Assembly: GCA_950097015.1 (NCBI GenBank)
Contig: CATNEN010000034.1
Span: 5,350,501 to 5,414,500, forward strand
Direction of reading: 5' to 3'
Origin: Macrostomum hystrix
Taxonomy: Eukaryota; Platyhelminthes; Macrostomidae
DNA: 64,000 bases
Part shown: positions 23,701-33,771 of the stretch, in pieces
Position numbering within the stretch: the stretch's first letter is position 1
Layout of the letters: every line of letters starts with the position of its first letter
Translations under genes and position numbers: made by a program
The notes under the pieces: model-generated
Database searches by the model: none
Seen by the model: only the letters and a program-made list of their open reading frames with translations
Told to the model about the DNA's origin: nothing

Positions 23701-26092
23701 CCAGGCTGGCCTCAGCACCTGGCCTTCTCACTGACCCGGCTCTAGCCGGTCCCACGCTCCGGCTTCTGCTTGCCTGGTGCCGCGCATTCCGCCACCTTCT
23801 CGGACCTCAACAGCTGGCTCCAGTGCTGGACTCCGTGCTTAGACTGCACGCCGATGATCCGCGCTGGCTTGATCTGGCATTGGATCTGCTGGCGATGGTT
23901 GTCATGGAGACTAGGAAGCCGTTTCGCGAGATGGCCCCACAGGTAATCACTGGGTTCTATGGCTTTGGGTCACTAGATTCTATGGCTGTGGGTCACTGGG
24001 TTCTATGGCTATGGGTCACTAGATTCTATGGCTGTGGGTCACTAGATTCTATGGCTGTGGGTCACTAGATTCTATGGCTGTGAGTCACTAGATTTTATGG
24101 CTGTGGGTCAGTAGATTCTATGGCTGTGGGTCACTAGATTCTATGGCCATGGGTCACTAGATTCTATGGCTGTGAGTCACTAGATTTTATGGCTGTGAGT
24201 CACTAGATTCTATGGCTGTGAGTCACTAGATTTTATGGCTGTGGGTCAGTAGATTCTGCGAATATAAAAGGCAAGGATTGACAACTAAGGATGTCTATCA
24301 CCTGCACTGACGCAGGTTGTGCGCACTGCTCTCGGGCCGATGCGGCAGGCGGCCTGGTCAAGCGGAGATCCGGATCTGCGCTGCAAGCTACTCAGCCTGG
24401 CGCACGACTGTCTGTTGGCTCACTGGCCGCTGTTCTTTCAGGAGTCCGCCGCCGGTGGCGGCTCCATGGCTTCGCGTCGGCTGCTACAGCTGCAGCAGGC
24501 TGAGGATGGCGGGGTGAGTTTTGACCAGTGCTTCCATTTTCCACCACCAGCTTTAGTTTTTTGTCATTATTTTAGTGCATGCTCTCTGAATTGTAATAAG
24601 ATTACTATTTTTATGTTTTGGGCACTGACGTGACAGTCGACCCACAGCCAGTGAGGAGGCGATTCTGAGCACACAGATTTGACGTTCTCGTCGTCAGGCA
24701 GTGCAGATTCCCTAAAGCCCTCTCTCTCTCTTTATCTATCTATTTGCAGGGGGCCCGGGGCACTTGTCGCACAAGCGACGGAGCGGTACGCCCCCAGACC
24801 GGCGAACTAGGCGCTTTTGCGCCCATCGCGCCGCCTCCCCTGAGCAGGCACCACACACAACAGCACAGACCAGCCGGGGAGGGCAGGAGGCACCCAGAAT
24901 AGGCAGCAGTGTCCCCCACCCCAGCCCCACACGCACATAGCAGACCAAGCCGGAAGGCTGATAAGAAATCAGTCCTCAGGGGGGCCGGGTGATGAGTGTA
25001 CACTTATCCAATCGCGCTGACGGAAGTCCAGAAAGCGCGCGGCGGTGTACACCCGCCCTCCAGCGACCCCCCGCAAGGTCTCACGCCCCAGCGCCAACGC
25101 ACACAACTCACACAACGCAGACCCTGAAGCCCTCAAGCCTGCCTTGTCTTCACGGCTGCGCCCAGAAATTCACCGCTAGCCAGGAAAATATCTGTGTTGT
25201 AATTTTGGCTCGTATTAAATTCCTATCCTATATTCTAGGGGGGGGGGTTAGTGACAGAGCGGTCTCACGCGTTTGCCTCTCGCACCAAAGTCCTTGAGCT
25301 CGATTCCGCGGCGAGGTCACATTTATTTGGAGCGCAGCCGCGTATCAAAGGCTTAGAGGCTTTTCGTGCAATTTACGCCATTGAGGGCGAACCTCCAAGG
25401 CACAGTGAGAGTGTACACTGCTTGACGATGAGAAAGCCAGGGCAGATGTACACACCTGTGTGAGCGTGTGCCTGCGTACAGTAACTGTGTGCGTGCGTGC
25501 TCAGGAGTCAGCGAAATGGGCAGAATTGCTTCCTCGCTGGCTGCAGGTCCAGTGTCACCAAGTGATTGCAGGAGCCCGCAGTGCTCCTGCAACTGTTCTT
25601 ATTGTCATATCCTATATTCTGCAGCAGCAGCAGCAGCAGCTATCAGACGAGCCGCCTCCGCCCGAAGAGCTATTCGGCCTGCTGGACTGCCTCTGCTGCG
25701 GTCTGACGGACCCGCACCCGGCCACCTGCCAGCTGACCATCGGCCTCATTCGGTCCTTGCGTGAGCGCCGGCGGCTGCACGATCGGCCTGTCATTCGCCA
25801 GCGTCTGCTGCCTCGCCTGGCTCGCCTGCTGATTGACGCCCTGCTGGATGGCGGCCACGACCGTCTACGCGATCAACTGGCAGCCGAACTGTGGGCAGTC
25901 GGCCGGGCGTCGCCAGACTCTCTGCTGCTGCCGTCCGACAGCGGAAACTCGGCTATTGAGTCGCATCGCCGTCTGGGCGACGCCCCTCGTCGATTGCTTG
26001 ACGAGTGCGGCGACGATTGCGACGCCTTCTGTGCTCGACTAGCCCAGCTGATTGTGGCAGCCGCGGCGGCAACGGCGGCTGCAGCTTCGTGA
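11749..26092 (+). CDS. XPO6: Exportin-6 (nuclear export receptor for actin-profilin), nine exons
   Basis: Importin-beta-family receptor that exports actin/profilin from the nucleus (known for XPO6). Exons: 11749-12066, 19158-19424, 19510-20073, 20521-20715, 22353-22746, 23094-23326, 23535-23942, 24316-24513 and 25625-26092, giving about 1,015 residues (vertebrate XPO6 about 1,125). All junctions are GT-AG and in phase (0, except phase 1 after exon 5). XPO6-like landmarks in order: FLVNKTAK joined to VFADLSRMD across intron 1, CLELWLGLADCL (exon 3), KLHCALRDLRSNLAYLRQL (exon 5), and CKLLSLAHDCLLAHWPLFF (exon 8, equivalent to the HHNWRYFF helix). Weak but consistent HEAT-type helices fill the rest. 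The product is very Ala/Leu/Arg-rich. Intron 1 holds a 6.6 kb transposon, introns 4, 5 and 7 hold minisatellites, and a SINE sits directly in the last acceptor. Exon 7's acceptor has a poor pyrimidine tract. Confidence 0.85.
12483..12900. repeat. Left terminal/subterminal repeat region of the transposon
   Basis: Starts CCCGTGTGGCTATTTTGGTC, mirrored at about 18692. The following 400 bp contain many short inverted and direct copies of TCCGGA/GCCGGA/AGCCGG and GATTTCCGG-type motifs. Confidence 0.65.
13338..14003 (-). CDS. Transposon ORF with Tudor/BEN-like segment (uncertain family)
   Basis: A frame of about 222 residues starting at ATG 14003 and ending at a probable donor (CTAC before GTAAGC, near 13337). 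The N-terminus is basic (RLALTAIQHDLKSRP, GRRNKNKN). A Ser/Thr/Ala-rich linker follows. A beta-rich segment then reads PEYFVLQYTQYDNGTEVVC, VGSQVLIVTAK and KRYAGTLIKGG. That pattern (valine-rich strands, basic KAKRYAG, then small/Gly) resembles the small barrel preceding BEN domains. CASC and a short helical LQREKKLNETL follow. No downstream BEN exon is recognisable. It lies on the transposase strand inside the transposon, so I infer it is a third gene of the element. Family call is tentative. Confidence 0.45.
14363..15047 (-). pseudogene. CtIP/Sae2 C-terminal-domain protein carried by the transposon (broken)
   Basis: CtIP/Sae2/Ctp1 proteins activate MRE11-RAD50 to open DNA ends. Start at ATG 15047 (MEASSNQQIDWAHLLDDLMP), an acidic N-terminus. 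A one-base shift near 14925 moves the frame to the main ORF (14922-14476). The C-terminal part shows the family signature: VRRRAERQELEPRTCADCEG with the CxxC zinc pair, then LQEHGRHRC containing the RHR motif. In place of the conserved Trp after NDPDF there is TAA, followed in frame by KIVMPDTPPEAPYSHMKVGK and RRRRPLNGAFGSEKAKK, matching the family's FPxTQ...KRRxPYNxxF tail, with a stop at 14363. The N-terminal coiled-coil of host CtIP is missing. One frameshift plus one stop make it a pseudogene, unless either is a reading error in the assembly. Confidence 0.7.
15640..16480 (-). pseudogene. Tnp2-like transposase, decayed downstream part
   Basis: Downstream of the main transposase exon, coding similarity jumps between frames. 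LTDATFAQTLLECAEVS in one frame is followed, after a frame change near 16365, by GFDFMRGTPSCYLHALCCGI then VRYIVF, equivalent to the FD..xG.PxDxxHxxxxGxxR motif of Tnp2-type transposases. The next long frame (16260-15640, 206 codons; ETEVCGEVVLRRPTNSLNCW, FVAVWRSVEDRSFVFGRV) looks like the C-terminal domain. The several hundred residues usually lying between these parts are absent, so there has been an internal deletion. Confidence 0.55.
16519..17893 (-). CDS. CACTA/EnSpm (Tnp2-like) transposase, first two exons
   Basis: Exon 1 (17893-17758) encodes MDEQAKSRRKVYMRRYMQAR, a basic N-terminus. A 145-nt intron (GTGAGT to TGCTCAG) leads to exon 2 (17612-16519), joined in frame at phase 1. Exon 2 begins with an acidic repeat (DDGSQ/AGNDDS units, residues about 47-95). 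It then has a Cys-rich zinc cluster (CNDCHAHTLDRQCRSPDDRC, ending LSCGS) and the Tnp2 core: ICGDGFPVRTTSNVEVYALY, VIKLHPAGFLPILVDRLNEL, and FDAPARADVLCMRRFSAAFG followed by CEKC. This order matches the DGVPVFKSS..., ...ADLPARAKL..., ...GCxxC pattern of Tnp2 transposases. A donor-like CAAG/GTGACT ends the exon. This part reads intact; the downstream part is broken. Confidence 0.75.
18360..18692. repeat. Right terminal/subterminal repeat region of the transposon
   Basis: Dense CCGG-containing motifs (ACCGGATAAAATTCCGGGCG, CACCCG) end in GGCCACACGGG, the inverse of the left terminus. This is the 5' side relative to the transposase gene. Confidence 0.65.
20900..22290. repeat. Two adjoining 24-bp minisatellites in exportin-6 intron 4
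   Basis: 20900-21460 is built of units containing TTTGGGTTGGTCATATCAAT. From about 21470 to 22290 the unit changes to one containing TAGTCATATCCTGGTTATTT. The units share TGGTCATATC/TAGTCATATC, so one array probably seeded the other. Because 24 is divisible by three, long false frames of 300+ codons run through both strands. Confidence 0.95.
22795..22955. repeat. Related minisatellite in exportin-6 intron 5
   Basis: Four to five copies of CAGGTCATTTGGGTTGGTCA-type units, clearly akin to the intron 4 array although exon 5 separates them. Confidence 0.85.
23950..24258. repeat. About 23-bp minisatellite in exportin-6 intron 7
   Basis: About 13 copies of TCACTAGATTCTATGGCTGT-type units begin a few bases after the splice donor at 23943 and occupy most of the intron. 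Confidence 0.9.
24630..24722 (-). mobile_element. SINE-1 fragment, inverted, in exportin-6 intron 8
   Basis: GAGGAGGCGATTCTG and TCTCGTCGTCAGGCAGTGCA match, in reverse orientation, parts of the SINE copies at 25237 and 49640, with the middle deleted. Confidence 0.6.
24735..25200. other. GC-rich insertion of unknown origin in exportin-6 intron 8
   Basis: Markedly GC-rich block (GGGGGCCCGGGGCACTTGTC, CGCGCGGCGGTGTACACCCG) unlike the rest of the intron. No conserved frame is seen. It could be the 3' end of a non-LTR element. Confidence 0.4.
25237..25607 (+). mobile_element. SINE-1 (tRNA-derived) inserted at the last exportin-6 splice acceptor
   Basis: tRNA-like head with A-box-like GACAGAGCGGTCTCACGCG and B-box region GAGCTCGATTCCGCGGCG, followed by a 300-bp body shared with copies at 49640, 50790 and 57105. 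It is flanked by a 13-bp target-site duplication, TATCCTATATTCT, at 25224-25236 and 25608-25620. The right copy runs directly into GCAG and exon 9, so the insertion lies four bases before the exon. Confidence 0.85.
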
Positions 26093-26154
26093 TCCGAATT
26101 AGTCCGAATTAGTTCAGCTTGTACACTCACTTCAGCTTGCAGCTTGTGCAATAT

Positions 26155-26548
26155 GCTGGATGTCTGGTAGGGTTTGCAGGCTGCTGAAGGTCTGGTAGGG
26201 TTTGCAGGCTGCTGAAGGTCTGATAGGGTTTGCAGCCTGCTGAAGGTCTGGTAGGGTTTGCAGGCTGTTGAAGGTCTGGTTGGGTTTGCAGGCTGCTGAA
26301 GGTCTGGTAGGGTTTGCAGGCTGCTGAAGGTCTGATAGGGTTTGCAGCCTGCTGAAGGTCTGGTAGGGTTTGCAGGCTGTTGAAGGTCTGGTTGGGTTTG
26401 CAGGCTGCTGAAGGTCTGGTAGGGTTTGCAGGCTGCTGAAGGTCTGGTAGGGTTTGCAGGCTGCTGAAGGTCTGGTAGGGTTTGCAGGCTGCTGAAGGTC
26501 TGGTAGGGTTTGCAGGCTGCTGAAGGTCTGGTAGGGTTTGCAGCCTGC
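26155..26548. repeat. About 28-bp minisatellite just 3' of exportin-6
   Basis: About 14 copies of GGTCTGGTAGGGTTTGCAGG plus CTGCTGAA. It begins about 60 nt after the stop codon, in the 3' UTR or the flank. Each unit contains GGGTTTGCAGG, which looks like a splice acceptor. Confidence 0.9.
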
Positions 26549-26559
26549 AAATGTGTTAA

Positions 26560-27400
26560 AACCAAGTGAAATGTATCCTTGAATTTTTGAGTACACTTCA
26601 CGCGTGCTTCTTTACTAAATGGGCTTTCTCTCCTACTTGTACTTCAGCTTTCATTGTTATGAAAGAGCATTCTCCTATTTACATTGAAATATCCAAGTTT
26701 GGTTGCATTTCAATTGCCTTATGTGCTTATAATGACATTTTTAGTGCTTATAGTTTGACTGCGCCTGTTACTCAAGCGAAGTACAAAAATGATAATTACT
26801 TCTTAAAGCTACTTCTTAAGAGTTAAAAGTATAAACCAGTAAATAATATTTATATGGACGTCTGTCATGATAAACGTATATATATTTGTTCTCGTATTTC
26901 ATTACGAATCTTAAGTTATTACATTTTATTTATGCTATTGTTCAATTACACACATCCAGATGAGTATTCAGACGGTAAACTACAAATTGTCATAAGATGT
27001 AGAAATTTTAAACTAGTGAAAACTAGCTTACGATTGCGTTTCATTCTTTTAAAGCCCGATGAAGATGCTTCGGGTACTGGGGCTTTGTTACCTGCTGAAG
27101 GTGCTAGTGATACTGGGGTTTGTAGTCTGCTAAAGTGCTTCAAGGAAAGGGGTTTCTAGTCTGTTGGAGGGCTACAATTATTCACTCCAAGGACTGCAAG
27201 TTGCCGCTAAAAACTGCTTTAGAACAAAGGAAAATAGCAAGCCTCTTTTATACTTAATTGTTCGCCTAGGCTAGCTAGATTTTTATGTCGGCGCACTTTT
27301 GTGAACACTTTCTTATGACAGGTATCATCCTTGGACATTTGCATGAGTTTTATAGAGTTTATCTAAATCATCATGGCAATCAGTCTGTTACAGCCCAGTT
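26560..27400. other. Intergenic DNA between exportin-6 and the ENaC-like gene
   Basis: The genes converge here. No gene is recognised. At 27060-27160 there are loose echoes of the upstream array (CCTGCTGAAGGTGCTAG, GTAGTCTGCTAAAGTGCTTC). Confidence 0.4.
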
Positions 27401-27409
27401 CATATAATG

Positions 27410-29471
27410 CTAGGCTTTCGTCTGCATGGTATCCACAGATTCTCCCCGCATGGTGAACACTCTGTCGTCTGACGTCTCTGACGCAGCCACCTCCTTGGTC
27501 TGCATCAACACTCTGCACAGACAGTAAAAAAAATCGAGAAACTCAGCCACCAGTGTGAATGTGATGCCAACGTAGATTGACATGATGCCGCCAACTGACG
27601 AGATTAGATTCGACACAGTTGTCAGCTCGACCTCCTCGTTGATGGTGATGTAGCTGTTCTCCCGGTAGACATTGACGGTTCGCATTATGTTGGAGTACTC
27701 GTTGAACACATAAGTGGGATTATCAATGTAGGTATCATTGTCGGCTTGCTCCAGGTAGTCTAGGGTCCCCTGTCCTTTGTACAGCAGCCTGTGAATGGCC
27801 CACTTCCACTGAAAGTCGTTGATAAGCCATGGCGAGTACGAATATGACATGCCGTAGTGCGTCTCCATGCAGCTGGGCGAGTTGCAAGCGCTGGTGCGAG
27901 CGCTGGAGTCAAGCGCCTGTTGGCGCACCTGTATGTACCGGCGCAGCCTGGACAGCATTTCCAAATAGTTATTGGACTCTGGTATTCTCAGGCAGCCACG
28001 CATGGTCGTAAAAGCAAACGAGTCATCGGTGCAGTTCAGTTTCTCGTTGAGTAAGCTCTCAACAACGCTATTTGAGCAGTCCTCGGTTGTGTGCTTAAAG
28101 CTGCCGAGTTGGCCGTGCGCAATGCGGGTGTTCTTCGTGCACTGCCGGTAGCTGTAGAGCTGCGTGTTGAAGCGGACCGCCGTGATGCCGCCGGGCCGCA
28201 CTGTGATGCCCCGCTGCGCCACCAGGCTGAGCGGATACACGTCCCGATCGTGCAGCACAATGACAAAGTCGCTCTGGGTCGACATGCTCTCCACAAGGAA
28301 ACCGCGAGAATCGCGCAGCATTTGATCAACGGAGGTGTTGAACACAGCGCCATCCATTGCCAGGTCGATTCTCAGGGCTTGAAGCTCGCTTAGAGCCTCG
28401 GTGGACAGATTCAGGTGCAAAGAGTGGCACAGGGAGAACTCCGGGTGGTAAAATTTTGTGATGGTCAGAGAATTGGCCGTTTCGGTCGGCTTTTCCGGTC
28501 CTGAAACATGATTTTCGTGTGGCAATATGACTGGGCATGATTTTTTCCTGGCAAAGTGAGACTGTGGAGAACAAGAACCATCCCCTCTCTTTCGCACAGC
28601 CTGCGCGGAGACTAAGCCTAATCGCAGAAGACCTCAGAATCGTCAGAATGAATTTATTTCAGGGCCAAGTACCAGGAGAGCTGTGTAATTTTGCAACTCT
28701 GACAGTGAAAAATACAGGACACAAAATCTTCCGCGTCAGTTTAAGGAGCCCGATGCAAGCTACTCGTAATTCAGGTTTAAAAAAATTCAGGACAGAACAC
28801 TTCAGCTTACCAACTGGCCTGCCGCGAATTCTTTGAAACTTGTCTAGAATTTGAAAGTTGCTGTGCACCATCTGTATCGTCCCATTGTTAAATACCAAGT
28901 TGATGAGAATCACCACATCCTCCAGGTCGACAACATAATCCGTGATCTTCTCAATGGGCAGCTGGGACCAGAAGCCGTGCAGCGTGTCCAGGTTAAGCAG
29001 CTCCTCCTTTTCGCTCATGCTCAGCGCCTGGCTGGCCAGACCCCTCACCCTGGCGCTGTAGTTCGCGATGGTGAGCTGGCCCCGGTTTCGCTGCGGCTTC
29101 AGCATGTTCCGATTGCAGATGGTGACGGACGGGAAGCTGTTTGCCTGACCGAAGTAGCTCCGAGACCGGAGCATGGAGATGTCCTTCAGTGACAGATAGT
29201 TCTGGATGACAAAGTAGCCCTGGGTGACCATGCCGGCCACGGAGCACATCAGGAAGCTGATCCAGAAAACGCGCTGCAGCATAGTCGGCGACGCGACGGT
29301 CCGTTTCAGACCGCGGACCGAGGAAGCCTCAATGAACTTTTTCCACTCCGTAGATGCGGCAGATTCTGGATGCATTCTCGAACGAATCTCTAAAGACGGT
29401 TTAGCTTCTCGACTATCAGCAGAGACCTTTGATCTTCTCTCTTCAGGCAGTAACGCGTCAATAGCAACGAC
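27410..29471 (-). CDS. DEG/ENaC-family (amiloride-sensitive type) sodium channel subunit
   Basis: Trimeric plasma-membrane cation channel subunit by family. Exon 1 ends at 28811 (GTTG before GTAAGC) and exon 2 is 28500-27410; the join gives GRPVGPEKPTE in frame. From Met at 29375 the product is about 551 residues, normal for the family. Landmarks: cytoplasmic FIEASSVRGLKR before TM1 (RVFWISFLMCSVAGMVTQGY), FPSVTICNRNML just after TM1, a Cys-rich extracellular domain (ACNSPSCMETHYGMSYSYSP), and TM2 preceded by SSVGGIMSIYVGITFTLVAE. The frame stays open upstream of Met 29375 to an acceptor (TTTTTATAG at about 29472), so a further 5' exon may exist. The usual GxS selectivity tripeptide in TM2 reads GIT here. 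Close subfamily (ASIC, FaNaC, degenerin) cannot be set by eye. Confidence 0.9.
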
Positions 29472-29479
29472 CTATAAAA

Positions 29480-30380
29480 ACAAGTGAATTAGAGCATTAG
29501 GTAGCCGACTTACCCATATAGACCATTGTTATAGACGACCATTGGCCAGACTTTGCGAGACAGTCACTTCTGCTCCGCCCTGTCTCCCCGGCGCCAAACT
29601 CTAACCCGGCAACTGCATTTCCCGTCCCCTGTTCCCGTTTAGTTGGGCTTGATTGCAGTCACCTCTGCAACCCAACTGGACACAATATCCACAACCTCCG
29701 CCCACCCGACCATCCTTTTCTTTCAGCACAGTAATTTCCCGAATGAGAACTCATTAATCTCAGGCTAGACTTTGTTTTTTCGTTGCCAGCCTGTCTGCCA
29801 GACACATGAGATTCTGGCTTGAGGCTATGCTTTGAGGGTCATCTAAATTAGTTTTAGGGGCCAATTGGTGCATTATAATCAGCTGCAGAAATCAGTACTC
29901 TCAATGCGTAAACAGTTTTACAGAATTCATTGTTGAGTTCTTTGGATGGGAAAGTGACAGACAGGGCAAGAGTTTGACAGCCAAACTCAATGGATGAGTG
30001 TCTGCTGTTATCGATTAAAACGATGATTACTTGGATGTAGACAGGAAAGTAGTTTTGCCTTGTTTGACTTAAATTCACCAATAGTATAAGCTTAGCAAAT
30101 AGGGTATTCCTAAATTCTTTGCAAATAAGGTAAGCTAGATTACACATTCTCTTTTGGGGCAAATAAAAGAACTCGAAGAAATGGCTCCAGCGCGTCTTCT
30201 TGCCGGCTTGTTACGAAGGAGTAATTCACGACACTCAAAAGTGAATGCAAGTGCACTCTTAATTTTGCGCCAGCCACCACAATTGGATAGTGAAATAGCG
30301 TATCCATTAACTTGTTCTTAAATTAACTTGTCTGAAGATTGTTATGGAGCTATATTATTTGTACTTGATTAAGCCTTGTG
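29480..30380. other. Intergenic region upstream of the ENaC-like gene
   Basis: No gene recognised. A 5' exon and promoter of the channel gene would lie here. Confidence 0.4.
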
Positions 30381-30384
30381 GTTG

Positions 30385-30690
30385 TAGCCTTGTGTTTAAA
30401 GCGTCGGACTCCCGACTTGAAGGTCGGGGGTTCGATTCCTGACTTCACTGTAACAATGTGTGTCCTTTAGCAAGACACTTAACTCTGCGTTGCTTCAGTT
30501 AACCCAGCTGTTAAGTGGGGACCAGCATTAGCTGGGGTGATTGAGGGTGGGTGTGGCGTCCCCACAGTCTGTAACACACTAAAAGTGGGGGGAACGAACC
30601 TCGCGCTGGCAGACCGAGACCGGTTTCTGGCTTGTTTGCCTTCGTCAGTCAGCCATAGCCACACGCCGTCCTCTCCCACCACTCTTAGAG
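30385..30690 (+). mobile_element. SINE-2 (tRNA-derived with conserved central domain)
   Basis: tRNA-like head with a B-box (GGTCGGGGGTTCGATTCCTG), then a body reading TCCTTTAGCAAGACACTTAA and TTAACCCAGCTGTTAAGTGG, which resembles the conserved central domain of widespread animal tRNA-SINEs. Confidence 0.75.
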
Positions 30691-30769
30691 TGCACAGAAG
30701 TATCTTTTAAGCTTGCCATTTTATGGCGATATTTTTTTAGTGTTATGTGAGAGTTTTGCAGCCATGTCT

Positions 30770-30910
30770 TCGCTTTTCTACTGTTGTCAGTAGTCTGAAT
30801 TGTATCTCTCACACAGTCCATGGACTGAAAAGCTGTACGCAGCCTTCAGATGCGCCGCGCAGTAGCTGCGGCTGTGCTGTCGGCTGCACATCTATCCCAA
30901 TTGGGGCAGG
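30770..30910 (+). mobile_element. SINE-2 tail fragment
   Basis: ACAGTCCATGGACTGAAAAG followed by CTGTACGCAGCC. The same phrase recurs at about 32755 and 52135 after SINE-like heads. Confidence 0.5.
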
Positions 30911-30949
30911 TGTAATCAATTTGAAATTAACTATTATTGATTAAATTTC

Positions 30950-32580
30950 TGACTTCTCGATTCCTGGAAAAATTGTTCACCAGACCGATTTTAAGCGAAA
31001 ATAAATTCAGAAGATCTGGCTATTTCAGCTTTACCAAATTCATCTTTTTTATGTAAGACAGCTAGCTACAGTATTAGTAGATCCGTTAGTATCAATTGCG
31101 TCTATATTTCAAGTAAAACCACATTGCGGGAATACGATTGGGCCATAGACATAAATGTGAAATTAGCCAGTATTTTATTGAGCATTTATACTTGTTGCTA
31201 CGAATTTAATCTCTACTACTCGTAGTAGTCGGAATAGTTATTTTCGCTTTAAATAATAAAAGTGAACGACCTTTTATTTATCTGCTTCAATCCCTCTCCT
31301 GCTGATCTTTTTTTGATCAAAGCAGCAAAAATATTTCTGAGAATAATTTCTAGCAGTTTTAATAACGTCTCAAAGTTTCACAGTCAAACACCCTAGGAAC
31401 TGCATGTATAGGAATGGTCCATAAAATACAGGGCCAATTAGGGACCGCTTACTTAACTCAACTAATCACAACTCGCCACAACCAATCAGGAAGATTGGGA
31501 AGAGCTTCGGAAAGTGAAAGTCAATGGGGCTATGAGTTTATAAAATCCATAGCAGTTGTTGCGTTCGTGTATTTCAAATCATGCTGGAATATGCTTGTTT
31601 CTCTACAAACCTTAATAATAAAAAATATCCTGACTGTATAAATTTAATTGTGCGTAAAAGCTCCGTAAGATCTAAACAGGTGAGGTGAGGCCAGAAGCTA
31701 TTATTGTTTTTTGTCATTTCTCTTACCATGACAATTGTAACTATTATAAATTAAAAATATTAACGTTGTTATTATCATTTATTATTTTTATATATAATAG
31801 TTGTTATGTTTTATATAAAATATTAGTTTTTTTCTAAAAAAAAAAATAACGAAATTAAAATATAATAAAAATAATATTTTTATTATAAAATTCACTCAGC
31901 AAGGGTTCTGATTTTTATGATATATATTATATTTAAATCGATCCAATTTAATCGTAATTAAATCGAAAAATATAAACCATTCTAAACTTTTAAAATATAT
32001 ATTCGTTGGTCGATTCATCTCATTATTTTGTATTGCCGTTACTGTATCATCGCATATATCGTATATGCTTATTATATCGTATTGTAGTTTTGTGTCAAAT
32101 TGAAATGACTCAATTGTGTGTTGTAAAACTACACGTATCAGCTGATAATCCCAAATCCCAAAAATCTCATAAAACTGCTTCGAATGGTCCTATGTAAAGT
32201 AGCTTCATTCTTCCGTCAGCAAAGACCCGCGATTCGATCTATACAAGCTCAGTTGCATTGAGCCTTTTTGTTCTCCTTTGTCTCCGCTTAACAGTCAGAC
32301 TCAATGCACTTCAAACAGGATACATGTGAAAAAGCAATCTCTCCGGATCTGTTGCCAAGGAAGCAACTGCATGGGGGTTAAAAAAAGAGGAGAGATGAAA
32401 AATCTCTTCGTTGACTCTCACGACATTACGAGTCCGTCAGGGAAAAATACTATTTTTATGGAAACTCTCAACTTACACGGAAGGCCTTGACTTTAGACTT
32501 TAATTTGAAAAATAGAAAAACTTCTGGTGTTTTATTCAAGCCAATTTGATGGAATTTTACATCCGCTCAGTCGACAAGCG
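30950..32580. other. AT-rich intergenic DNA
   Basis: No gene or array recognised. The part at 31740-32000 is extremely AT-rich. Confidence 0.45.
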
Positions 32581-32584
32581 ACGT

Positions 32585-32800
32585 ACCTGTTTAGTAACTG
32601 GTTAGCGCTATGCATTCGTGACCTAGAAGTCCGGAGTTCACAAAGCCCAGGTGAACTTTGTATCTATGAGCAACACACTTAATTCCCAAGTGCTACACTG
32701 CTTCAGAAATGAATTAAATCCTTCGTTAGGTAAAAATTTGGCTAGGTGTGCAGCTCCAGTCCATGGACTGACCGACTGTACACAGCCTAATTAGAAGCAC
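32585..32800 (+). mobile_element. Degenerate SINE-2 copy
   Basis: Degenerate tRNA-like head (AACTGGTTAGCGCTATGCAT), then GAGCAACACACTTAATTCCC, and the tail phrase AGTCCATGGACTGACCGACT, GTACACAGCC. Confidence 0.6.
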
Positions 32801-33009
32801 CGCAGAGTACGGTTGTGCTTGTACGGTTGACATTAGATGTGGTACAACTGAATTAGGCGTCATGTCTACCCCAGCTATCAATCTATAAACCAAAATGTAC
32901 TCCCTTTGTGTTCTATAACTACAACAATTATTTGTTAACAATTATTAAGTTTAAAAAATAAGTAAACAATGTACCTCACTACACGCTTACTGTGCCTTAC
33001 ATTCCCGAC

Positions 33010-33660
33010 TGTACCAGGCTTCATTCTACCCCAGGCTTCCTTCTACCCCTTCTACCCCAGGCTTCCTTCTACCCCTTCTACCCCAGGCTTCCTTCTACCC
33101 CAGGCTTCTTCTACCCTATGCTTCATTCTACCCCAGGCATCCTTCTACCCCAGGCTTCCTTCTACCCCTAGCATCCTTCTACCCAAGCCTCTTTCTACCC
33201 AAGCCTCTTTCTACCCCAGGCTTCCTTCTACCCCAGGCTTCCTTCTACCGCTAGCATCCTTCTACCCAAGCCTCTTTCTACCCAAGCCTCTTTCTACCCA
33301 AGCCTCTTTCTACCCCAGGCTTCCTTCTACCCCAGGCTTCATTCTACCCCAGGCTTCATTCTACCCCAGGCTTCATTCTACCCCAGGCTTCATTCTACCC
33401 CAGGCTTCATTCTACCCCAGGCTTCATTCTACCCCAGGCTTCCTTCTACCCCAGGCTTCATTCTACCCCAGGCTTCCTTCTACCCCAGGCTTCCTTCTAC
33501 CCCAGGCTTCATTCTACCCCAGGCTTCATTCTACCCCAGGCTTCATTCTACCCCAGGCTTCCTTCTACCCCAGGCTTCATTCTACCCCAGGCTTCCTTCT
33601 ACCCCAGGCTTCATTCTACCCCAGGCTTCATTCTACCCCAGGCTTCCTTCTACTCTAGTT
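33010..33660. repeat. 17-bp minisatellite upstream of C2 gene A
   Basis: About 37 copies of TTCTACCCCAGGCTTCA/C. The unit is identical to those in gene A introns 1 and 3. Confidence 0.95.
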
Positions 33661-33771
33661 TTTTTATGAATTCTGAAAACTTTTAGTCAGGATTAGCTTG
33701 AAAAAAATTTTAAATCGTTCTTACACAAAAAAACTTTTCATATTTCTTTTTCGCACAGAATTCCTTAGCAA

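Noticed and set aside
25873-26601. Minus-strand NPTRPSAACKPYQTFSSLQ repeat frame overlapping the exportin-6 3' end
   Set aside because: Reads the 28-bp array and then the antisense of exportin-6 exon 9.
28091-29247. Several plus- and minus-strand frames inside the ENaC-like gene
   Set aside because: Shadows of the channel's GC-richer exons with no family motif.
30385-30460. A functional tRNA gene
   Set aside because: A- and B-box-like sequences are present but no full cloverleaf, and the sequence continues into a SINE body.
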